Below the pieces are notes generated by a model. The model saw nothing but the letters and a program-made list of their open reading frames with translations. It did not search any database and was not told the origin of the DNA. A DNA stretch of 64,000 bases. Origin: Schistocerca nitens (lineage: Eukaryota; Arthropoda; Insecta; Orthoptera; Acrididae). How positions within the stretch are numbered: position 1 is the stretch's first letter; every line of letters begins with the position of its first letter. Of the stretch, positions 34,062 through 45,965 are shown piece by piece. The stretch lies in NCBI RefSeq assembly GCF_023898315.1, contig NC_064619.1, positions 346,900,650 to 346,964,649 of the forward strand, given 5' to 3'. Position numbers and translations under genes: made by a program.

Positions 34062-35393
34062 ATGGTTAAGGGCGTCAGTTGCAGGACCGTCGGCTGCCGG
34101 CTGGCGGACGCCGAAGTCCTCACCAGGATCGAGTGCGAGCTGGTGGTGAGTCGGCGCCTCGGCACTCGCGACTTCGAGTTCCTCGACGTCAAGCTGGCCA
34201 AACTGGGTGGCGACGGGCTGGGCTTCATGAGCGAGCAGTACGCCGTGGACGTCCGGATCCGCACCGCCGACAGCAAACTCTGCAACCTCAGGTTCTTCGC
34301 CAAGACTCTACCGCGTCAGTCGCGCCTACGGGAAGACTTTATCGCAGCCTACGGTTGCTTCAACAGGGAAGTGGCGTTCTACTCGACTGTTGCGCCCTTG
34401 CTCAAGACTGCTCTGCAGCAGAACGGGGGCAAACAGAAGTATATACCGGAATGCTACTTCACGACCAAGGACACACTCGTCTTCGAAGATCTGACCGAGG
34501 GCGATTTCCGAAGTTTGGAGCCCGGTCAGGCTTTGGACTACGACCACTGCTCGCTCGTACTGAAGAATCTTGCCGCTCTGCACGCGGCCAGTATCTTGCA
34601 CGAGGAGAACGTTATCAAGTCGGAGGGGAAGATCTACCGCATAAGTGACAGCTGTTCAGTCGACCTAGTGGACAAGACGACTGCCACGGTGGAGATAGAC
34701 GGGAAGGCGAGGAACTGGTTCGATTCGTGCGTCAAGACTGTGGAGCCGCTCTTGGAGCTGCTGCCCAAGTACAAGGGGAAGTGCGACGCGATCCGAGCCG
34801 AGCTGCCGCGCATGCGTGCGGTAGCCGAAAGACTGTTGTCCCCGTCTGACGAGCTCCGCAATGTGGTGTGCCACGGCGACCTGTGGACGAGCAACCTGCT
34901 GTTCCGCTACCAGGCGGACAGCCCTACGCAGGTGCGCTTCGTCGACTTCCAGATGGCGCGGTACCTGCCGCCCAGCACTGACATCATGGTGTTCCTGCAC
35001 CTGTCGACGCGGCGGAGCTTCCGCCAGCAGTGGGAGCCGCGCCTGCTCGGCGAGTACTACGAGGCGCTGGAGCGAGAGCTGTGGCACGGCGGCGTCGACG
35101 CGCAGCGGGTGCTGCCGCGCCAGCAGTTCCTGGACAGCTGCGAGGCGGCGCGCGACCTGGGGCGGGCCGTGGCGGCCGCCTACTGCCCCACCGTCCTCAT
35201 GCCCGCAGAGCACACCGACGGCATGCTGCGCATGCGTGACGACTTCGAACGCATCCTGCTAGTAGACCGGGGCCGGGAAGTCTGCGAGTGCTTTCTCGAG
35301 TACCCCGACTACCGCGACAGGGTTACGGAGGTCGTGCAAGAGTTTGTGGATCACTGTATCCTGTCCTCGAATCCCAGCATTCAAAATGACTGA
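34062..35393 (+). CDS. EcKinase / CHK-like small-molecule kinase, single exon
   Basis: Predicted 443-residue protein of the EcKinase (ecdysteroid kinase-like, CHK/DUF1679) family, aminoglycoside-kinase-fold enzymes that phosphorylate small molecules such as ecdysteroids or xenobiotics, probably in the cytosol. Residues seen: Lys in FFAKTLP (81), Glu in FNREVAFY (103), VFEDL (140-144), LAALHA (170-175), Brenner motif CHGDLWTSN with His271, Asp273 and Asn278, and RFVDFQMARY with Asp295. Length is slightly above the usual ~400-420. I chose the ATG at 34062 (context AAGCATGG); the frame is open farther upstream to a GTG at 33951 but has no earlier ATG. No introns interrupt it, and the whole frame is GC-rich, unlike the AT-rich surroundings. 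Substrate is not predictable from sequence. Antisense and other-frame ORFs over it are shadows. Confidence 0.93.
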   Translation: MVKGVSCRTVGCRLADAEVLTRIECELVVSRRLGTRDFEFLDVKLAKLGGDGLGFMSEQYAVDVRIRTADSKLCNLRFFAKTLPRQSRLREDFIAAYGCFNREVAFYSTVAPLLKTALQQNGGKQKYIPECYFTTKDTLVFEDLTEGDFRSLEPGQALDYDHCSLVLKNLAALHAASILHEENVIKSEGKIYRISDSCSVDLVDKTTATVEIDGKARNWFDSCVKTVEPLLELLPKYKGKCDAIRAELPRMRAVAERLLSPSDELRNVVCHGDLWTSNLLFRYQADSPTQVRFVDFQMARYLPPSTDIMVFLHLSTRRSFRQQWEPRLLGEYYEALERELWHGGVDAQRVLPRQQFLDSCEAARDLGRAVAAAYCPTVLMPAEHTDGMLRMRDDFERILLVDRGREVCECFLEYPDYRDRVTEVVQEFVDHCILSSNPSIQND

Positions 35394-35649
35394 CGATGGC
35401 CATAAGAACCCGTTGCATTTCTTTCTAAAATCTCACGCCCTGAGGCGTTTGTGTCCTAGTCCTTAAACTGTAAGACTGATTTTTCAGACCGACGGACTGC
35501 AGTTCGCGATACATCAACAACATTCGTCAGTAATTACGCAACGAGTCAGTTGCATAATCGTCATCATTAAAAAATCTAACCATTCACCTGTCTCATCTCC
35601 ATCAAAATCTCATAAGTACCAGTGTTTATATAATGTCTTAAGTATTTAA

Positions 35650-35660
35650 AATAAAATAAA
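35650..35660 (+). terminator. Polyadenylation signals of the kinase gene
   Basis: Two overlapping AATAAA words (35650-35655 and 35655-35660), about 260 bases after the kinase stop codon, are followed by a T-rich stretch. Plausible 3' end for the transcript. Confidence 0.5.
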
Positions 35661-36470
35661 TTTTTTGTATCTTTTCGACGCTGATTTTGATTCTGTCAAG
35701 ATCCATATTTACTCTTATCTTTCAGGCTGCAATGTTAAAATCTTTCCTCCTTCCACTGATTTTTCTTTCAGGCCGCTGAGAAGGTTATAGTTAATTCACT
35801 TTAACACCTAATAGAATTTGATGAGTGTTTGTTGAAATAACGTGGGCAATGTAGATGCCATTACACTAGCCTTCTATTTATTGTTTAAACTACTTTAAAA
35901 TGTGAGCACTGTTTTCAGTTTGCGTCCGCTCGATAGCGTGGCTACCAAACACAGACAGAATATCCTTCATTTTTGGTTAGTGACAAGTGAAAATGACTCG
36001 ACAGAGGTATTATATTTTCGCTTAGGTGAACACCGAAGCATTATCAAAGTAGATGAACTAAAAAATAACAAGTAATAGCTCTACACTGATTTAAAAGGCA
36101 ATACCTTAGTTGCAGCTGGAGCAGGTGCAATATTGCAAATTGCATCGATGTTTAGTCGACGTATTCATAATACAATACCAGTCAGTCTGGAACAATTACA
36201 TTTTTTATATGACCAGGACGAAATGCATAAACTTACATAACTACCTAGGGTGCTAAAATATTTTTTGAGAAAAACCTACTGCTTTTTGCTGGTACCAATG
36301 TCCTTGGAAGGATATACTAAAAAACGCTATTAAGGACTGACGCAAAAAATTAATCACTGAGACTCTAACATATATCGGTATTTACTTCTTCAAGTTGTTT
36401 GGAAGGGGCAGGTAGGAACGGTACACTCGTTTGCTGTGTACAAAAGCAGTTCACATGTACATGTTAATAA
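35661..36470. other. Gene-free AT-rich stretch
   Basis: No gene or known repeat seen. Confidence 0.5.
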
Positions 36471-36482
36471 TAATGAGTGTAA

Positions 36483-36635
36483 AAATGGTTCAAATGGCTC
36501 TGAGCACTATGGGACTTAACTTCTGAGGTCATCAGTCCCCTAGAACTTAGAACTACATAAACCTAGCTAACCAAAGGACATCACACACATCTATGCCCGA
36601 GGCAGGATTGGAACCTGCGACCGTAGCAGTCGCGC
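36483..36635 (-). mobile_element. SINE family A, head-truncated, minus strand
   Basis: Carries the tail and the B-box side of the head but stops after GCAGTCGCG, so the A-box half is missing. Flanked by TAATGAGTGTAA at 36471-36482 and 36636-36647, so the truncation happened at insertion. Confidence 0.93.
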
Positions 36636-36647
36636 TAATGAGTGTAA

Positions 36648-39600
36648 GTATATCTTTTTTTTTTATTGCAGGATGATATCACTGTTGTGTGTGTAACCTC
36701 TTAATCTAACGACGCTTCACAGCAGACATGACAGTAAAGGTGTTTCAACCAGCACCGTCACAGATATTTAGCGATGTAGTGCTGTTGAACACTGACTTAC
36801 GCCACTACTTTTCCTAAGCACTTTCTCCACGTTTCTGCACTGCTGTGAGTATGGTCTCACACGATATGGTTAAAATGATCGTATTCAAAGTAATTCGATG
36901 AAACTTCAGGCCAGCAGGTACTTCATAGCTGTTTAGCAGACTTAAGAGTTCACCTATCTCTTTCAAAATCTCACGTGGCATCATTTGATGAAATTTCTAT
37001 GGGCTACAGAACTTCTTTTATGACAGGTAGATGATTACAATTTATTATTTGTAACTGTATAAAGAACAGTTATCGACAATGAAATTAACAACCAAAACAA
37101 GTTAAGATGTTGTCCTTTTATGAAATAATCATCATGCATTCTGACAGTGGTGCCCTCAGTCAATAGGTGCATATGAACAAACCTTGCGATATGTTCATTT
37201 GTGTAAAAGTGTAACTAGTTCGTTAACATTCATTTGTGATTAATGTGTATTAGTGATGAATGCGAGATATAACTTAATTTTCACTCTTAGCATCAGATAC
37301 ACTTCACCAGTATCATAAACTAAGCGACATAATCTGGCAGGTTCTTGATGTGCCGAATCAATATAACTGCGACCTGTTTCCCATTCTCACGGGCTGGCAG
37401 AAAGGCAGAGCACTTATAAGAAGAGTGTCGTTACTGAAAGCGTCTGTATGAACAGCCGTGTGATTTGACAGAATCGTACTTGCAGCGTGCGCAGGTAAAG
37501 ACCCGGCGATAACATTACGCACTCCACCCAGAGAGTGCCCTTGTCTGAGAGATAACGGCCGACGGCAATGTTTACAACTTACGGCGCGCGGGGTAATGGA
37601 CTGATACCAAAGTCCGCTGGCGTCAGCTATCACGCGCAAACACGCGCTTGTTGTATTATGACTGGAAGGTCACTGGCATCACGAAAACAGGCGAAAGTCC
37701 AGCGTGTTTTGTGCGTGATCCCGATGCGTTTCACACAAGAGTTTGCCGTATCCGTTCAGGTCTAATGATCTTTGGGGGTCAGCTATCAACAAGAAGTCAT
37801 CAGCTTAAGTGAGTAGGTTAATGAATCCTTTTAAAATTGCAGTGGGCACCACCTTTTTTAGTCTGTCGCACAGATGCAACATGCATCGCAGGCAACTCAT
37901 GAAGCGCTACACATACAGCTGTAGGACTCGCATTAATTGATGACTCACCCAAGCGTTTGGACGACAGTCTTATATTGGAAATGGAATCTTTTATTTACTG
38001 CTCTTGGTTCCACATAATTACTCCAAGTATTCGCATATAATACAGAGGTGCCTATGTTACACAGAAGGAGCATCAGAACTTTTTCAGTTTTGACTCCGAT
38101 TTTCTAGTGTATTGATCGTTGTATACTTTAGTCTGTGATGAGTGTAGTATTTATTACAGATGCCAATGAATTACATACTGCAATCACCTAACTCACCATC
38201 ACCATAGCGTCATATTGAGCACGTAATTATCTGAGGTATCTAACCATAGTAGCATTGACAAAGTTTTGCACTTCCTTAGATTTATATTTCTCTCCATTCA
38301 TGGAAGGCACTTAGCTTCACTCGTAGACAGTGACTAGTTTTAAAGAACGGTATCAGGAGTGATTAAATCACTGATCAGTATTACACAGCGAATGCGATAA
38401 TACGGATTCTTTTATGAAAATTACCCGTGCCTTTCGAGGTCATCTATAATTTTTCTGTAGCTACGATTTCTTATCTTAGTTTTTTGGCTGGAAGTGCTTT
38501 TTAAGACAGCTAGTTGATAATCACGCTATCGCGGCCAGTAGAAATCAGTGCACAGCTGTCCCTTATTGTCCCCTCACTCGCTGTGTTCTGTAATTGGACG
38601 CGTGCTTATTGTCACCGTTTCCATTTCATTTAGCCTTTTATATTTTCCGTTGGTTAAAAGAGGACTTGCTATTACGTAGACGTTGCATAAGTGATTAACA
38701 AGTGTGAATGCAGATACATCTTTAAACCTTCTGTACCATGTCGTGGAGTGTATGACACCGTTGGTAATAACGCACCTGTTGTATTCGGATATTTAGGTTG
38801 GTATTTATCTTGGTTTTAGTCGAAAGCAGTAATCTAAGTGCCGGTATCAGGTTTCGCTAGCATCCACGAGAGAAAGGTAAATAATTGACAACAATAATAA
38901 AAAACAAAAGTATTTCGTTATCTCCATCAAGTACCTATGGTATTATTGTCAGCTTCGGTTTCGAGATATGATTTAAATACAGTACCAGATTATCCTTTGA
39001 CGTTAATCTGTTACATTTTATACAACCTAGTATCTGACGATCGAAAACTCCTTCCCGATTTATTTCTATATTTTCACAGCTTCTATACCTCCTACTGACA
39101 TCTTAAGCCTCAGCTGGTTTTGGAAAAGGAAACTAGAACGAATTAACTTCTGATATTAAATTTAAAGTGAACTCCAAATAATTTAAATAGTTAAGATATA
39201 TAATACTTTGTGCTTCGTCCCTCCTTCAACTCAAACGGTATAACAGTAGCTGCACCTAAGATTAAAGAAAAAAAAATTAGAAATAAGTTATTGTTTCGAA
39301 TGTGGTCAGAGGCACCATTACGCATGTGCCTTGAAATGAAAAATAAACACACGTAGGCTTTTCTAGTCATTTTCTGAGTACAGTAAAATATCGCAAATTC
39401 GTACGTACTTCCAAGTTTCCATTCGATTGCAATAGCACTTGCTGTAGAGAGATGGATATATTTTGTCTGAAATGCTTAGGTTTTGCTTCTGTACTACCAC
39501 GGCCAGTTGAATTAATGACGTCACATCGTTCTGCAACATATGCGCACTGAGACTTAAAGTAAAAGTTCAGACTGAAAAATTACGATTTTCCCATTTAAGA

Positions 39601-40150
39601 TATATCTGTACTACGAATAACACTATGATAGTTTCATTAACTGATCATAACAGATGAATGTTACAACGCAAAAACACTTCTGTCTGTGCATTTAGGCCCA
39701 ACAAAAAGGAATTCGTGCAGCTACAGTTGAAAGACTGGAAAAATTATGCTTACGTTCATCAACTGGTAGTGAATGAGCCTTCCTGGAAATAGTTACATGC
39801 CGACATGGCGTAAGCACTTAGCGTGTGTGCGCTGTCGAACGAAACAGTCAAGCGATGAGTAAGCGGCCTTGAAATGTGGCGTAGTGAACATGGTAGATGA
39901 GACTGTTGAGATCTCCGTGTGAAAACACGTAAGAACATCTGCTCAGTGCGTGGTGCCATTTTCTGAGTTCGTCGAAGAGTTTTCTGCCACTACAGCTATT
40001 TCCCCACAGTTGCACGCAGATATTATTCATCGTAAAATACTAGACGAAGAAAACAAAAATACTACACGATGTTTCTATAAAGTTTCTGCTAATTATTTCT
40101 ATGTGCTGATCCGAGTGTAGAGAGTAGCTACTGAAAGTTTCTAATTTTTT
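36648..40150. other. Longest featureless stretch in the window
   Basis: About 3.5 kb with no supported gene, transposon or SINE. About 37350-37750 is GC-richer and CpG-containing, with short frames on both strands but no domain, so it could be an exon or regulatory region I cannot recognise. Confidence 0.45.
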
Positions 40151-41560
40151 AATTTTTTGTTTTCTTCTGACTGTATTGTTGCATCCCTCTATGACTTATC
40201 CTCCTGGTCACGTCGCTTAATCTCAGAGTATAAATTATATCCAAGGTCTTTGATTATTTGTTGAATGTATCACCATCGGTGTCTGCAGCCAAAGTTTCTT
40301 CGCTCAACGCCCTCTCCATGGAAGTTATTCCTGATGGCTTAACAAGTGTTCTATTATCGTATCACTTCTCCTAGTTCGTCGATTCTTTGGATGACTGTTT
40401 CGTGTGATATTTTATCACTCCTTTTAAATTTCAACATCGCATCTCTAAAACTTCGGTCCCCTGTTTTCCGATTTTCTTACGATTCACTTACATACAATGA
40501 TGAACTTCAGACGTAGGGCCTACATTCTGAGAAAATTCTTCCTTAAACTAAAGACGATGTTTCAAATTAATAGACTTGTTTTAGCTACGAAAGTTGTCTT
40601 TGCAGTATTAGTCTCCTTCTTACATCCCCATATCCCCTTTGCATCGCCCGTCATTCACTATTTTCCTTCCGAGGTAACAGAATTCTCTTCGTCTAACGTG
40701 GTTCCCAATTCTGACGTGAAGTTTTTCGCTAACCTCAATAACGCAACTCCCCATTACTTTCGCCTTTCTGTGATCTACTTTCAGTCCATATTCAGTGCTC
40801 ATTAGGCAGTTGATTCAATTCTATAAGATCTGTAGTTCTTTCTCACTTTCACTAAGGGTAGAAAATTCCTCTGGGATCTTGTTGATTTTCTTTCAGTCTG
40901 ATTTTTAATTCAACTCACGACACTTTCTTTTATTTCCATCATGTCTTCATTAATTTAGCAGTAAAACAGTGGGGGAAAAACTGCATCCTTGTCTTATGCA
41001 CTTTGTAGTACGGGCAGGATCCATTCTAAATATCTCTCTTGGTTCTTGCGCATATTGGATAGCATCTATCTTTCTCTTTTGCTCATGTATATTCTTCCGA
41101 GAAATTCATATGTATTGCTTTGTTTTATTCTACTTGGCCAAACGTTTTTCTATAGGTCAGCAAATCCTATGAAGGTGTCTTTAAATGTCTTTAAAGTCTT
41201 GCTTCCGCTATCATGCGAAACATCAGCACTATCTCTCTCGTGCCTTTACCTTTGCTAAAGATAACTGGTAGTCATAGAACAGATCAACAATTTCTTTCCT
41301 ATCATTCTGCGTATTATTCTTGTCAGTAACCTGGATTCCGGGGCTGTTAAAGTGAACGATAATTCTCGAGGCTATCTATCTATCTTGTCTTCAGGATTGT
41401 GTGGATTACATTCTTTCCAAAGTCAGGTAGTATATTTCCTGTCTCATAGATTTTACGTACACACATGAGAAGTCGCTTGGATGTCCCTAATTACCTTAGA
41501 ATTTCTGAAGGTCCAACTCTAATACTGGATCCCTACGTTTCCCTATGTTCTTCTATTTTG
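40151..41560 (-). mobile_element. Decayed LINE (reverse transcriptase C-terminal half), minus strand
   Basis: Minus-strand peptides in changing frames include GLKVDHRKAKVMGSC, LHVRIGNHVRRREFCYLGRKIVNDGRCKGDM (about 40802-40620, equivalent to the YLGS.I..DG block) and upstream fragments of the RT palm. Stops and deletions are frequent. Boundaries approximate. Confidence 0.6.
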
Positions 41561-42229
41561 TAAGTAGCTAGATGTTCCCCGTCGTACGGACCTTCAAAGT
41601 ATTTTATGCATCTGTTCTTTCCTCTGTGTGCAGATGCTTTTAATTTCAATGAAAGTTATTGTGACTTTTCTATAAGGTGAATCAGTCCTTCCAACTACCA
41701 CATCGTTATGTATTTCTTTACGTGTTTATGCAGCAATTGCGCTTTAATTTCTGTGAATTTCCTATTGACTTTTATCTCAAGTAACTTGTATTACTGTATG
41801 CCTTTATTATCCTCAACGTTTTTCTATTTTCTTCTAAGACTCAGATCTCTCAGTTGTCGCAGAATTAGAAGCCTTAGAGGTCTGTGATGACTCGTACTAT
41901 ACTGTACCTCACTGTGTGTGTCGGCGGTCGTAGTAAGTGTAACAAAAGTTTGATCCGTTCTGCTCATCTTTTGAAGAGAAATTCATGTGAGACAGCACAG
42001 TGTCCACACGTGTGTACTTCAGATCCGTTTCGCTTCTAAGAATATTTTCAATGAAATTGAAGTCCCCAGATTTTGAATTCACAGGAACTCAGACTCGAAA
42101 ACTAAGAAAAGTATACTGCTACAGTGTTCATGCCTAGAACAAATGAAGAACTTGATAATATTTGACGGAACCAAAATAAATCTTAAACTATTTCAGTCCA
42201 TGTCAATCAAAGCAATTATACACTTTCAG
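41561..42229. other. Unassigned stretch between two LINE remnants
   Basis: Nothing recognisable. It may be further decayed LINE sequence. Confidence 0.35.
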
Positions 42230-44770
42230 GAACTCCACGAATTAGATACAGACAAGATGCTACATATTGTAGATCCCAAGTAGGTAAAGCCATCAAGTAC
42301 CTCGAGAGAATTGCCGTCAGTGCTGATATCGCTGATGGATGGAAGACTGGTTGGTGCCTTCCGCCTTCATCTTAGCCTTTTGGAGACTGATGGTAAGACC
42401 AAAATTTTCATTTGCATGTATAATTTTAATAAATATTGCATATCATCTTCTGTGCTTGCAACCAGACCCTGCATCGTCTGCATATAACAACTCATAAATG
42501 GCCTTGAGGCGGGCAATGTTGAAAAGATTACCATCAGACCTAGTACATAAATTTACTCCCTCCTCACAGTCTCCAAAGACAAATGGCTCTAAGCACTATG
42601 GGACTTAACATCTGAGGTCATCAGTCCCCTAGACTTAGAACTACTTAAACCTAATTAACCTAAGGACATCACACACATCCATGCCCGAAGCAGGATTCGA
42701 GCCTGCTAACGTAGCAGCAGCGTGGTTCCGGACTGAAGCTCATCCACAGCGGCCGGCCTAAAGGTAAATCTCAGCAGTTGAGAAAAGATGATTTCATCTA
42801 GAGTAGGAGCTAACACACATCTCTGCTTTACACCGCTGTTAACAGGGAATGCTTCCGATGTTTTACCGTTGAAGCAGATTGTAGTTTGGGTTTTCTCATG
42901 GAAAGAGACTCTTATTTGTAGATATATAGGTGGGCATCCAATCTTCCACAAAATCTTGAAGAGCCCATTTCTGCTCACTTAATCAACAGCTTTAAATAGG
43001 TTAGTAAAAGCAATATAAAGTGTCCTCTGTGACTCACAACAGTTCTTGCAACTGTTGTAGGAAGAATATCATATCCACGGTTGATCAGCGATTTCTGAAG
43101 GCACATGGAGATTCTGGATAGATTCTGGAAGCTAGGACTTTTGATCGCATTAGAATGTTCTTGCATGTGCCTACCGGGCTACATTTAGCAATGAAATTCC
43201 TCGATAATTGTTGCAGTAACTTCTATCGCCTTTCTGTTTACACAAAGTAACGATCTTTGCATCCCGCATGCTCAGTGGGACCTTCATCCTGGTTGGTTGT
43301 GAGAAGTGAATGTAAGTGTTAGAGAAGGACAGAGTTATTGTACGTAATAACCTCTGTAGGTATCCCATCTTCACCTGGAGCCTCTCCTTTAGCAGGGGTA
43401 TCTATTGCTTTACAGACATCTTCCATAGTAGGTATTGCATATAGTTCTTCTGTTAATGACATTTGTTTGATGGCGTCAAGTGCATGCCTGCTAACTTTAT
43501 TCTCAGATGAATACAACTCGAGGTAATGTTAAGCCTAGAGTTCCATTTGCTTCCCTTCAGCAATGATTTCACCTGACAGTTGGACCAACTGATTTGTTAA
43601 TACCATCATACATTTCCTTAGGGTCCCAGATATGGCCGCTTTCTGTATACCTGCACATAAATTCAGCCAGTAATTATCTGCACATCTCCTGCATGTGTGC
43701 TGTCGCTTGTTCTTTACTGCTCGCAAGTCAACCCGAGATCTTCCATTTGGGTCTCTTTAGCAACCAAGCAAGGCTTTTCATTTCGTTTCAAGGACTGGCA
43801 CCATCTCTTCCAAATTTTGCTCGTGCAGTTCTTGTTTCTATTTTCTTTTATTCCATAGGCCAATACTGCCTAGCGGTAGATGGCGCCAGAAAGTTGTGTC
43901 CGTTTGTTATCAATGTTCCTTTCTGCTTGCACGTTTTCTGGTGAAGCACTTTCAAAATTACTCGCAAAATCATGTTTTAGTTGTGGGTCATGAACATGAT
44001 ATGTTTTGAACCGGCGGTGTTCCCTCGGTTTGTTGGTAACATACCTTAGGGGTGAGCCTCATTGTGCATGTCACCAGAGCGTGTTGCAATCAGCAGTCTG
44101 ATAGGTTCGCGTCAGTAGGACATTTTCGAGATCTGTACACCTAGCCACGACAAAATCAAGCTGATGCAAGTGGTGAGAGTGGGGGATGTCTCCAGGACAC
44201 CTTGTATCGTTCCTTATGTTGAAACCACGTGTTTGTAATGGATATTCCAGACTTCCAGTAGTCTCTGGCCAATTTTGTTCATTTTTCCCACTCTATAATG
44301 ACCCAGGCAAGTCGGCCACATGTCATTATCTGAACCAGCTTGAGCATTAAGGTCGCCGAGAATAGCTGGTGACGAGTAGCCAGATACTTCGGCTAATCTG
44401 TCGCTGAGTAAATCATAAAACAGATCGCCCTCTCATTGCTTGTTGATGAAGTGGGAGCGTACACATCGAGATGCTGGTAGTGCCAGTTGAACAGCATCTT
44501 TGTAAAGTAAGAATCCGGTCTGTTTCATGAGAATGTGGCACAGCACAGTTCAGCAGCATGTTTTTAACTGTGAACCCTATGTCGTGAAGTTTTGTATCGT
44601 CTTGAGGATTCCCCTGCCACACTAATGTATAGTCAGCACTACCACAATGTCCAGATTCAAGTGACGAGGGTCTCTGCGAATTACACTAGTCTTACGAATG
44701 AAATAAACCTCTTGGGTACCGTCAATGTACCTTGGACACATGGTCGTAACATTCCAGCTTGCAATCTTGC
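42230..44770 (-). mobile_element. Decayed APE-type LINE, minus strand, with nested SINE
   Basis: On the minus strand: endonuclease start ATWNVTTMC (about 44760), GFTVKNMLLNCAVP (about 44570), AILGDLNAQAGSDND (about 44360), then reverse transcriptase pieces GEAPGEDGIPTEVI (about 43400), AKIVTLCKQKGDRSYCNNYRGISLLNVAR (about 43270-43171), VNSGVKQRCVLAPTLDEI (about 42840) and ELLYADDAGSG (about 42490). The YADD catalytic motif is legible, but stops and frameshifts interrupt the rest. A SINE splits it at 42580-42758. Confidence 0.8.
42580..42758 (-). mobile_element. SINE family A, minus strand
   Basis: GGCCGGCCGCTGTGGATGAG at the right end, a slightly mutated B box region (AGGCTCGAATCC), and the shared tail. 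Inserted in the LINE at 42230-44770. Target duplication not clearly seen. Confidence 0.9.
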
Positions 44771-45754
44771 AATACGAAACGGTGATTTCTTTATTACTTT
44801 TTTTTTAGGTGTACTATATTAACCCGCTTGTCGAAGATTGTTTCGAAGTTCCACACACTCTACTAGGCGGATAGTGGCGGGACAGCCTTTATTGTATGGG
44901 AGCTGTTCAGCCTGAGGCGGGCGATAGCTGCAATGAGACGCAAATGATCTCTCAGTCTGACAGAGCTTTCACGAATTGTGCCGGAAGTTTAGCGTAAGAT
45001 AAGCGTACGTTACCTGGAAAGAGCTTCTCTACTTTAGAATTCTGATTTCGGGGCGCATAAGTATCGGCTTAACTGATTTTGGTTTTCTTTCTTTTAAGTT
45101 GAAGTAGCCGTTGGGATTGAGGTATTGGTAATATAAATTAAAATTTCTGGAAAGGTACAAGATTGCTTAATTGGGGACTCTGTGAGTGATTGCTTCAAGA
45201 TGAGCTAGAGTGTCCATTATATATGTAAAATTTTATGTAGAATTTCTTTCCGTTGAGTACTGGTGGTCAAGGGAAGGCAGGATTCGGTTACGATTGTGGA
45301 CGGGGCAGTAATCAGTTACTATTGCTTGCCTTTTACGAGTTGGACACATTTATTTTTAAAACAATAATCTCAGACTCAACAATAAATGAAAAAATAACAC
45401 ACGTTATTAATGAAGGAATAAACAAGCGTGTAAATAATAGTGTTTTCAGTGTGTTACAATTTGACAAATCAACATAAAATACAGATACAAATAACGTTAA
45501 AAAAACGAGCCACTGTGATCACGTCTGAAGGCCTTAAACGCCAAGAATGGCAACAAATTAAGGATGTTCAAGAACTCGCTGCATTTTACAACTTACAGCT
45601 ATTGAAATATTAAAAGGTAAGTGGCCACAAACACAGCACAAGGTATCAGACGCCAGAGATGGCAGTAAACAAGGTTTTAAGGCTTACTGTCAAAATACCA
45701 ACTTATTTTTTAAAGCAAATCACCACAATCACGGCTAAAGACCTTACACGCCAG
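44771..45754. other. Unassigned stretch with a diverged direct repeat
   Basis: No gene. Two similar ~35-base segments (CACTGTGATCACGTCTGAAG near 45512 and CACCACAATCACGGCTAAAG near 45722, each followed by CTTA.ACGCCA) lie about 210 bases apart, suggesting an old tandem duplication or repeat family. Confidence 0.45.
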
Positions 45755-45965
45755 AGCGTATCTAGACAGTGAACCATCGCTAGCAAAGTCGGCTGTACAA
45801 CTGGGGCGAGTGCTAGGGAGTCTCTCTAGACTAGACCTGCCGTGTGGCGGCGCTCGGTCTGCAATCACTGATAGTGGCGACACGCGGTTCCGAGGTATAC
45901 TAACGGACTGCGGCCGATTTAAATGCTACCACCTAGCAAGTGTGGTGTCTGGCGGTGACACCACA
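45755..45965 (-). mobile_element. LTR-retrotransposon LTR fragment (probable), minus strand
   Basis: The right end, read on the minus strand, begins TGTGGTGTCACCGCCAGACA and continues CCACACTTGCTAGGTGG. The start TGTGGTGTC...GACACCACA is itself palindromic, a form I associate with LTRs in grasshopper genomes. Downstream (minus) are CGGCCGCAGTCCG and GTGTCGCCACTATC. No gag or pol lies nearby, so it is a solo LTR or fragment. The left border is a guess. Confidence 0.5.

Noticed and set aside
34079-35262. Large overlapping frames on both strands across the kinase gene (up to 189 codons)
   Set aside because: Shadows of the GC-rich kinase frame; their Ala/Arg-rich translations have no domains.
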